Shown: positions 1 through 5,456 of the stretch, one piece after another
Layout: the number at the start of each line of letters is the position of its first letter
Numbering within the stretch: the stretch's first letter is position 1
The notes under the pieces: generated by a model
What the model saw: the letters and a program-made list of their open reading frames with translations, nothing else
What the model was told of the DNA's origin: nothing
Database searches by the model: none
Translations under genes and position numbers: made by a program
IMG/VR virus record: IMGVR_UViG_3300025151_005484
Location: 1 to 41,527 of that record
DNA: 41,527 nucleotides
Strand: one strand, 5' to 3'
Source: a virus

Positions 1-488
1 CCTTTTATACTTTCGTCAAAATGTTTAACTAACTTACTTTTAGAAACCCCAAAAAACAATCCATCCACTAAGACTACAGGCATTAAATTAAGTCCTATAT
101 CTTTAGAATATCTTGTTAACCACCTATTACCATCTTTTTCGTGGTATACAGCACCATGCATTTTTGAAAAGTCGTCCCACCATCTACCGGTGGTTGAAAG
201 GTATCGAGTACCCGCTACACCTATAATTCCAAAATCAGGATGCTTAGAAAAGTTCTTTAACATTTTTCTACCCCAATTTTTCGTATCAAATTTTATATCA
301 TCATGACAAAATACGACTTTATCGTTAGTAGCTTTTTTTAAACCCATATTATAGACCTCATTAAGTGAGTATTTTCCAGGATTTTCGTAAGGTAAAATCT
401 CAACATTGTGTACCCCACAAGTAGACTTTATTAATTTAACAAAATCTTCATTTATTTTTTTTGTACTAAATACTATCGATAAACTCAT
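1..488 (-). CDS. Glycosyltransferase, family-2/StrF-like (partial)
   Basis: The frame is open from an ATG at 486-488 to the window edge, giving 162 residues of a protein whose C-terminus lies outside. It reads like the GT-A fold family called Glyco_tranf_2_5 (StrF-like): a Rossmann start (SLSIVFSTKK), an acidic nucleotide-sugar/metal motif VVFCHDDIKFD around residues 58-68, then FGIIGVAGTRYL (87-98), a paired Trp (RWWDD, 102-106) and VDGLFFGVSK (141-150). These are the usual landmarks of that family. The predicted role is sugar transfer from a nucleotide sugar; the acceptor (host glycan, virion or DNA) cannot be told. It starts 1 nt after the dUTPase stop and is the last visible gene of a minus-strand operon holding a second glycosyltransferase, so the two may act in one pathway. 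Family assignment is from motif recall. Confidence 0.72.
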   Translation of the reverse strand, partial: MSLSIVFSTKKINEDFVKLIKSTCGVHNVEILPYENPGKYSLNEVYNMGLKKATNDKVVFCHDDIKFDTKNWGRKMLKNFSKHPDFGIIGVAGTRYLSTTGRWWDDFSKMHGAVYHEKDGNRWLTRYSKDIGLNLMPVVLVDGLFFGVSKSKLVKHFDESIK

Positions 489-489
489 T

Positions 490-1098
490 TTATTCTATAC
501 CTGTTGACCCAAATCCACCATCACCTCTTTGGGTTTTTGTTAAGTTATTTACTTTTACTAGTCTAGCCCACCTACCTGAAATTACTGGAGAAACTACCGC
601 CTGTGCTATTCTATCACCATGATTAATAACAAAATCATCTTTACTTAAGTTCATTAAAATAATTTTTATTTCTCCGTTATAACCCCTATCTACAGTACCT
701 GGTGTGTTTAGTACGGTTATCCCACTTTTAATAGCTAGACCACTTCTAGGTCTAACTTGGATTTCTAAACTTTCGGGTAACTCAAAATGAATTCCTGTAG
801 GTACTAATCCTCTTTCTAAAGATTTAAGTGTCATAGGTTCTTTTAGATTAGCTCTTAAATCCATACCACTATCGTCTATATATTTGTAAGATAAATCTAA
901 GTTTGTAGAATTGTTCTGATATTTAATTACGGGTTTCACACCCTCCATAGCAGACTTAACAGTTTCGTCTTCCAAATCCTTTAACATTTTAGAATCTACA
1001 CCTAAATGAGATAACATTTTTTCATCACTTATAGAATTTTCTTCGTTACTAACAACACTTTTAATTCTGTCCCATGTACTACCTAATTTATCTTTCAT
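490..1098 (-). CDS. dut: dUTPase (dUTP diphosphatase)
   Basis: Hydrolyses dUTP to dUMP and pyrophosphate, keeping uracil out of phage DNA and feeding dTMP synthesis. All five motifs of the trimeric dUTPase family are visible: motif 1 DSGMDLRA (76-83), motif 2 RPRSGLA (116-122), motif 3 GTVDRGYNGEIK (134-145) with catalytic Asp137, motif 4 HGDRIAQAVV (160-169) and the P-loop-like motif 5 RGDGGFGSTG (191-200). The protein has 202 residues against roughly 150 for the family; the surplus is an N-terminal extension of about 55 charged, probably helical residues with no match I recognise. The gene sits 1 nt from its neighbours on both sides in a minus-strand operon. The assignment is very secure; the role of the extension is unknown. 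Confidence 0.95.
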   Translation of the reverse strand: MKDKLGSTWDRIKSVVSNEENSISDEKMLSHLGVDSKMLKDLEDETVKSAMEGVKPVIKYQNNSTNLDLSYKYIDDSGMDLRANLKEPMTLKSLERGLVPTGIHFELPESLEIQVRPRSGLAIKSGITVLNTPGTVDRGYNGEIKIILMNLSKDDFVINHGDRIAQAVVSPVISGRWARLVKVNNLTKTQRGDGGFGSTGIE

Positions 1099-1099
1099 T

Positions 1100-1330
1100 T
1101 TATTTGTAATATTGTGGTGTTAGTTCCGGGTGTAAAATATCCTCAAAAGGAGCCTTAACTATAGACACAACTTCAGAATCTCTAGTGTCTTCAGACAAAT
1201 AAGTTGCCAACCTTTTATTAACTTCGTATAGTGACTCTGCCTCTACTACGTACTTAAATTTTTTTACTTTTGCGTTCCCCTCGTTATCTAAAACTCCGGT
1301 TTCAAATGCTACTATTGCTTGATAATACAT
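1100..1330 (-). CDS. Small protein of unknown function
   Basis: A 76-residue protein with no recognised family. It begins with a hydrophobic beta-like segment (YYQAIVAFETGVL), has a lysine-rich KVKKFKYVVEA segment, and ends in an acidic/hydrophobic mix with DILHPELTPQYYK. The pattern suggests a small alpha/beta cytoplasmic protein rather than a membrane or secreted one. It ends 1 nt before the dUTPase start and follows a tiny membrane-protein gene, so it is co-transcribed and probably translationally coupled with them. Reality is supported by the tight operon fit and normal composition; function is not inferable. Confidence 0.7.
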   Translation of the reverse strand: MYYQAIVAFETGVLDNEGNAKVKKFKYVVEAESLYEVNKRLATYLSEDTRDSEVVSIVKAPFEDILHPELTPQYYK

Positions 1331-1335
1331 AATTT

Positions 1336-1443
1336 TTATTTTTTATTTATTCTTTTATTTATGTTTTTTTCTATTTGACTAGAAAGGTATAGTCCACTTA
1401 CAAGACCAACCCCAAAACCTACTATTAATGTTAATATACCCAT
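1336..1443 (-). CDS. Tiny single-pass membrane protein (35 aa)
   Basis: A 36-codon frame (ATG at 1441-1443, TAA at 1336-1338) fills the gap between the second glycosyltransferase and the 76-residue gene. The product begins MGILTLIVGFGVGLVSGLYL, one clear transmembrane helix rich in Gly (residues 2-20), followed by a short tail with five lysines and one arginine (SSQIEKNINKRINKK), giving an expected N-out/C-in or monotopic orientation. The start lies 1 nt beyond the upstream stop, as for the other genes of this operon, and nothing else explains this 114-nt gap. Such small phage membrane proteins often act in lysis control or superinfection exclusion, but the sequence does not show which. Confidence 0.6.
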   Translation of the reverse strand: MGILTLIVGFGVGLVSGLYLSSQIEKNINKRINKK

Positions 1444-1444
1444 A

Positions 1445-2683
1445 CTAAGATTTATTTATTATTTCTCTATACCATTCTGCTCTTTGGGTGGTTACAGTTT
1501 TTAATGTATACCTAGGGTATACAGTCTCATACAATCTTTCACCCAAATCCTCCACTAGAGAAGGGTTGTCTATTAGTTTTTTAATGTGCTGGTACCACAA
1601 TTTATGATTTTTACTTTTTGGTATCATCATAGCATTGCCCTTATCATCAAAACCACCACCAAACTTAACAGCGTTTACACAATCAATAGTGTATGGACCA
1701 TAATCCTGTAATACTAAAGCTTTTTTATGGAATCCAGCTTCTATAACTTTTAGTTGTGATTTTACCTTATTAAAAATATGTTCTTTAAGTGGTGCCAAAC
1801 TCACATCAAAATTGTTATAATTAGAAGCGTAAGTTGTGATTGGTTTAGTCCAGACTCTTCTATAGTTAGAATTTTCATCACCGGTAATTTGTTTTTTCTT
1901 AAAAGATAAAAGTTCTTCTCTGTAAGATTCGTCACCTAAAATTCTATAATTATCAGTCATAATTTGTTCGTATTTGTACCACACAGACTCCATAGGTTGG
2001 ATAGGTCTTTGAGTCTGTTGTCCAGTTTTTTCATCAAAAACAGTCATAGTACCTCTTAAATCATAACCACATAAAACTACTTGAAACTTGTCTTTTCTAT
2101 CATTATATAGTCTACCAGCAACACCACTTAAAATTTCCAAATCTTTTATGTGAGAGGAGCCACCCAACCAACCAACTCTAACTTTATTACTTTTTGTTGG
2201 TTTTGGGATATATTGTTTTTCTTCGTGGTCTATAGCATTTGGATATATAAAAACATTTTTATTTAGTTTTTTGATTTCGTCAGCAAATACTGTAGTTGTA
2301 GTTGTAACATATCTCGCTAAAGTAAGATTTGTTCTTATTTTTTCATCTATTTTATTATTTTTTACAATCATATGAGCCGGATGGTCCACAGTAGGTAACC
2401 AGTAGTCATCTATATCACACACATGAGGTATACCCCACTGTGTTAATCTTTTAGCTAATGCAGCAGAAGCTTCATAATCTGGGCCTATACTTCTATGGTA
2501 ATGAATTAAATCATAACCTTTCCAAAAATCATCATCATAGTAAGGTGGGTCATAAACTATATCTACCCAAAACTCTTCCGGGTACATGTCTTGTAAGTAT
2601 GTATGTGGGTCGACAGACCTAAACTTTGATACCCCTGTTCTATCAGAGGGTAGTACACAAATTTTATATTTCTTTTTTTCCAT
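1445..2683 (-). CDS. Glycosyltransferase, GT-B fold (GT4-like)
   Basis: A 412-residue protein with the two-Rossmann layout of GT-B enzymes. The N-terminal half holds KICVLPSDRTGVSKFRS (7-23), LIHYHRS and DIDDYW; the C-terminal half opens with VRVGWLGGSSHIKDLEIL and contains KVIEAGFHKKALVLQDYG, where the Glu of KVIEAG matches the donor-sugar-binding acidic position of the GT4 family. YPNAID is another typical segment. Predicted to transfer a sugar from an activated donor; acceptor unknown. It is the first gene of the leftward operon that also carries the StrF-like glycosyltransferase. The ATG is set by a promoter whose -7/-10 box ends only 4 nt upstream. Fold is fairly secure; exact family and substrate are not. 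Confidence 0.75.
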   Translation of the reverse strand: MEKKKYKICVLPSDRTGVSKFRSVDPHTYLQDMYPEEFWVDIVYDPPYYDDDFWKGYDLIHYHRSIGPDYEASAALAKRLTQWGIPHVCDIDDYWLPTVDHPAHMIVKNNKIDEKIRTNLTLARYVTTTTTVFADEIKKLNKNVFIYPNAIDHEEKQYIPKPTKSNKVRVGWLGGSSHIKDLEILSGVAGRLYNDRKDKFQVVLCGYDLRGTMTVFDEKTGQQTQRPIQPMESVWYKYEQIMTDNYRILGDESYREELLSFKKKQITGDENSNYRRVWTKPITTYASNYNNFDVSLAPLKEHIFNKVKSQLKVIEAGFHKKALVLQDYGPYTIDCVNAVKFGGGFDDKGNAMMIPKSKNHKLWYQHIKKLIDNPSLVEDLGERLYETVYPRYTLKTVTTQRAEWYREIINKS

Positions 2684-2687
2684 GTTT

Positions 2688-2719
2688 TAATTATAACAGG
2701 AAAAAACGAATTTGTCAAA
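2688..2719 (-). promoter_or_regulatory. Promoter of the glycosyltransferase/dut operon, possibly leaderless
   Basis: Reading leftward, TTTG (2719-2716) is followed by 20 nt and then TATAATTA (2695-2688); the ATG begins 4 nt later. The same bases also read as TTGACA-N17-TATAAT, so a host sigma-70/sigma-A type promoter is likely on either consensus. The 4-nt gap puts the expected transcription start at or next to the ATG. Spacing is identical to the helicase and lipoprotein promoters. Confidence 0.65.
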
Positions 2720-2732
2720 GGGGTTTAGGGGT

Positions 2733-3365
2733 TTATTTTACAGTCTTTGTAGAAGTTATCTTACCGTAAAAAACTTTATCACCAACACGGAATTGGAAAT
2801 TTTCATTCATATCACTTCTAAGGCCAATACTTTCATTGATTTTGGTATCAACAACCTCATCTAGAATTTCTCTTACAGATTCTTTTATGATACTTTTTAA
2901 GTTTTTAGAAGATAGTTTTTTTGTGTTACTAGTTGGTTTGTTGTGTCTTTGTGGTTTTTGTGTTGAGGTTGTTCCCATACCTTGTTTATTCATTTCATTT
3001 TTAACACCACTTAAAAACTCTTCACTTAAACCAACACCACCACCATTAAAAGGAACATCAGGTATAGGATTTTCAATCATAGCTTTTTTTATAGCTTCAG
3101 GTAATTTAGAATTTTTTATTTGTGATTCTGTCATACGTGCTTTTGGTGTTAGGTCTTTTTTTGCACTATTGATGTCTATGTTGGGTAAATTAGGTGTGGG
3201 TATAGTACTAGGTGTCGATTCACTTAATAATCCATTAGAATCAGTTATATTACCCATAGACATAGCACGGTTAGTGTTTCCTTTTGGAAAATCACCATCA
3301 TCTACTTTAGTCATCACTTTTCTAGCGTTTATTAAAGATTGTTGTAAAGTTGTCATGTCTGGCAT
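2733..3365 (-). CDS. Hypothetical protein, possible virion/assembly protein
   Basis: A 210-residue hydrophilic protein without a family I can name. The N-terminus (TTLQQSLINARKVMTKVDDG) is helical, the centre is rich in Pro/Asn/Ser/Thr, and SKLPEAIKKAMIENPIPDVP (about 87-106) looks like a conserved peptide. The helical segment KKLSSKNLKSIIKESVREI near residue 150-170 resembles the amphipathic tag seen in other small proteins of this window. It ends in a short beta-rich piece (FQFRVGDKVFYGKI). It is last in a five-gene leftward block led by a late-type motif, which suggests a structural or assembly role. Function unproven. Confidence 0.7.
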   Translation of the reverse strand: MPDMTTLQQSLINARKVMTKVDDGDFPKGNTNRAMSMGNITDSNGLLSESTPSTIPTPNLPNIDINSAKKDLTPKARMTESQIKNSKLPEAIKKAMIENPIPDVPFNGGGVGLSEEFLSGVKNEMNKQGMGTTSTQKPQRHNKPTSNTKKLSSKNLKSIIKESVREILDEVVDTKINESIGLRSDMNENFQFRVGDKVFYGKITSTKTVK

Positions 3366-3369
3366 AATT

Positions 3370-3771
3370 TTAAAATTTTGAATTGTACATTACTCTTGTC
3401 ATAGAGTTATCCCCTACAGGATTATATAGTGGAGGTTCACCAAAAGTCAAGAATAAACTATCATCACCTTTCTTAGGTTTCATACTTTTTATCCTATCGA
3501 CCCTAAACAACCTCCAGTCAGGCAAAGGAATTCCTTTTTCATTAACTTTAAGTGAGGGACCCGATGTTTGGTATGCTCTTATAACAGGGTTATTTTTTTT
3601 AGAGTATCCGTAAGCTACTGGTTGGATTACTCGCACATTACCACCATCAGGTAATTTTTCGTCATCTAAATACCTAAGCTCACAAGTATGTTTGTTGGTG
3701 ATAGCGTCTTTTATAACACTATTAGAAACATTCTCAGTTAATAACTCTATTAAAGAACCTATTAATTTCAT
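3370..3771 (-). CDS. Small WYL-domain-like protein
   Basis: 133 residues. The core looks like a stand-alone WYL-type Sm/SH3 fold: an entry segment AITNKHTCELRYLDD, then RVIQPVAYGYSKKNNPVIRAYQ, then PDWRLFRVDRIKSMK, matching the usual order (Y, PxxYG, RxYq, WRxFrvdrI) of WYL domains, which bind ligands or nucleic acid and usually sit in transcription regulators. There is no helix-turn-helix here; only a short N-terminal helix (MKLIGSLIELLTE) precedes the core. It lies 4 nt from both neighbours in the late-type block. It could be a virion or regulatory component. The fold call is from pattern recall and should be tested by profile search. Confidence 0.6.
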   Translation of the reverse strand: MKLIGSLIELLTENVSNSVIKDAITNKHTCELRYLDDEKLPDGGNVRVIQPVAYGYSKKNNPVIRAYQTSGPSLKVNEKGIPLPDWRLFRVDRIKSMKPKKGDDSLFLTFGEPPLYNPVGDNSMTRVMYNSKF

Positions 3772-3775
3772 TTAA

Positions 3776-4117
3776 TTATTGTTGTGGTGCGTAACCATTA
3801 CCTGAATCTAAATTACCTGCACTATATTCGTTTTGTTTACTATATAGGTTGGTTTTTAAATTATTGATTCTACCGGTGTTTGCTTCACCATTCCCCATAA
3901 TATCAGTACGTGTTCCGATGTCTTCACCGAAAACATCAAGATATATTGCACTACCCTTACCTTTATCGTCACCATTAGATAAGGCGTTTGGGTGGTTTGC
4001 ACTATACCCAGTTTCATCCCCTACTTGATAGGTATTTTTAACAATCATTTGTTCTCTAAATTTAGCTGATTGTTGTGTTAATTGTTCACCTGGTTTTTTT
4101 TGATTATAATCTGGCAT
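3776..4117 (-). CDS. Hypothetical hydrophilic protein
   Basis: 113 residues, very polar, rich in Asn, Gly, Gln, Asp and Ser, with no hydrophobic core stretch or cysteine. It has repeated NG/GN turns (LSNGDD, MGNGEANTG, DSGNGYAPQQ), suggesting an extended or disordered decoration or linker protein of the particle. It is packed between neighbours with gaps of 4 and 6 nt inside the leftward block. No family recognised. Confidence 0.65.
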   Translation of the reverse strand: MPDYNQKKPGEQLTQQSAKFREQMIVKNTYQVGDETGYSANHPNALSNGDDKGKGSAIYLDVFGEDIGTRTDIMGNGEANTGRINNLKTNLYSKQNEYSAGNLDSGNGYAPQQ

Positions 4118-4123
4118 AATTTT

Positions 4124-4579
4124 TTATTTTAAAAGTTGTTTTATTCTGTTTATCTCTTCGTAAACAGCTCTATTATTAAGTATATCGTCACTATTTTTTG
4201 CTACTTTAATTTTTCTTACTTTTGTTGGGTTTTTAGACTTATCTTTGGTATGGGTTTTTTTAAAAACGTTTTCTTCACCCGCATTTTGTCTAATTTTTTT
4301 AGACTGATAAACACTATCTCTTCTTCCCTCTAGAGAATTATTTATAAAATCTAACATATCATCACCACCAACCAATGAATATTCATCACCTTCTAAATCG
4401 TTTTCTAATTCATGTTTAAATTTTTTGGCTTGAGGGTAGGTTAGTTTACCGTCACTCACCATATTACTACAACGAGTATACCCCTTATCTCCAGCTTGTA
4501 ATTTAGATAAACCAACCTTTAATAAATCTATTAAAGAATCAGGTATTACATAAACATCATTTTTTAAATCATTATTCAT
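4124..4579 (-). CDS. Hypothetical basic protein
   Basis: 151 residues; the N-terminal half is helical (SLIDLLKVGLSKLQAGDKGY; YPQAKKFKHELENDL), followed by a Lys/Asn/Arg-rich basic middle (KKTHTKDKSKNPTKVRKIKV) and a short C-terminal helix ending EEINRIKQLLK. A basic linker flanked by helices would fit a DNA- or scaffold-binding protein, but no family is recognised. Its start overlaps the 3' end of the upstream gene by 8 nt, implying coupled translation. Confidence 0.65.
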   Translation of the reverse strand: MNNDLKNDVYVIPDSLIDLLKVGLSKLQAGDKGYTRCSNMVSDGKLTYPQAKKFKHELENDLEGDEYSLVGGDDMLDFINNSLEGRRDSVYQSKKIRQNAGEENVFKKTHTKDKSKNPTKVRKIKVAKNSDDILNNRAVYEEINRIKQLLK

Positions 4580-5405
4580 TACTACTTATCTTATTTAGTA
4601 ATTCCTCGATAGAAACACCTTCAGCAGATGCAAGTCTAAGTAATTGTTTTATTTTTACATCCAACATAGAATTTTTACCATCGGACAAATCCTTATCGTC
4701 CTCCCTAGTAGATAATATAACCTCAATCATATTTTTAGCTTTATCTTCTGCTAATTTTTTAATTTTTTCTTTTTCAGTTAATCTTTGCTGTCCTTTTTTA
4801 TCCAAGGATTTAGTTTTACCCATAGCTTCAGCTCTTTCTTTAGCTTCATCCTCCTCCATATCATGTTCTTTTTTAAAATATTCTATAGTCTCTTCAGCAT
4901 TTTTAAATTCTGTATCTTCATAACCTAAAACTTCACTCATATCATGTTCACCTAACTCCTCAACAGACTCACCATAATATCTTTTAAAATAATGACCACC
5001 ACCAGTCCACACACCTGCTTGACTGGTTCCTTTTACAGCGTCATCAGTAGTTTTTCTTGCTCCTATAGTCTTGTTAGTGTCTGTTCCAGGTGGTATTTTA
5101 CTACTAACCATTGACCCATCAAAATCTACTAGTTCGGTAACTTCTTTCTCCGATGTATCTTCGTTATCTAATTCATCATCTAAAATATCTTGTATTAATT
5201 TTAAATGTTCTTCATCTTTATTGGTCTTTGCGGCTTCATCTAAACACTTAGCTGTAAACCTATCGGATTTAGGTTCTATATTAAACTTAAAAATTTCAGA
5301 AAGAGTTAAAAATTTTAAAGGAGAAATACTTTTTCCTTCATTTAAATCCTTTCTTAAGACCTTAAGTTCATCAATAACATGATTAATTGCTTCGGTTCTT
5401 TTCAT
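4572..5405 (-). CDS. Hypothetical acidic, helical protein heading a late block
   Basis: 277 residues, strongly charged and mostly helical. The N-terminus (AINHVIDELKVLRKDLNEGK) and two long Glu/Lys-rich segments (about 165-215 and 225-260) look like coiled coil; the C-terminus carries KIKQLLRLASAEGVSIEELL. A central Gly/Thr patch (SQAGVWTGGGHYFKRYYGES) is the only likely globular or contact piece. The composition resembles prohead core or scaffold proteins of T4-like phages, but I see no specific match. It is the first gene of the leftward block, 12 nt after a TATTTATA box, and is transcribed divergently from the LamG-type gene. Confidence 0.68.
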   Translation of the reverse strand: MKRTEAINHVIDELKVLRKDLNEGKSISPLKFLTLSEIFKFNIEPKSDRFTAKCLDEAAKTNKDEEHLKLIQDILDDELDNEDTSEKEVTELVDFDGSMVSSKIPPGTDTNKTIGARKTTDDAVKGTSQAGVWTGGGHYFKRYYGESVEELGEHDMSEVLGYEDTEFKNAEETIEYFKKEHDMEEDEAKERAEAMGKTKSLDKKGQQRLTEKEKIKKLAEDKAKNMIEVILSTREDDKDLSDGKNSMLDVKIKQLLRLASAEGVSIEELLNKISSNE

Positions 5406-5417
5406 TTTACTTTTATA

Positions 5418-5425
5418 TATAAATA
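5418..5425 (-). promoter_or_regulatory. Late-type TATTTATA box
   Basis: On the minus strand TATTTATA (5425-5418) continues as TATAAAAG and lies 12 nt before the ATG of the leftward block. It is back-to-back with another box at 5444-5451 serving the rightward gene, so this 50-nt gap works as a divergent late control region. Confidence 0.5.
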
Positions 5426-5443
5426 TCTAAACCAATCAAATAG

Positions 5444-5451
5444 TATTTATT
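5444..5451 (+). promoter_or_regulatory. Late-type box, variant TATTTATT
   Basis: TATTTATT is preceded by G, as in several other copies, but ends only 5 nt before the ATG at 5457, closer than most late boxes here. If functional, the message would be nearly leaderless. Confidence 0.42.
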
Positions 5452-5456
5452 AATAC

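Noticed and set aside
2836-3381. 181-codon plus-strand frame opposite the 210-residue gene
   Set aside because: Composition is Ser/Phe/Leu-rich as expected from an antisense shadow; the minus frame fits the operon.
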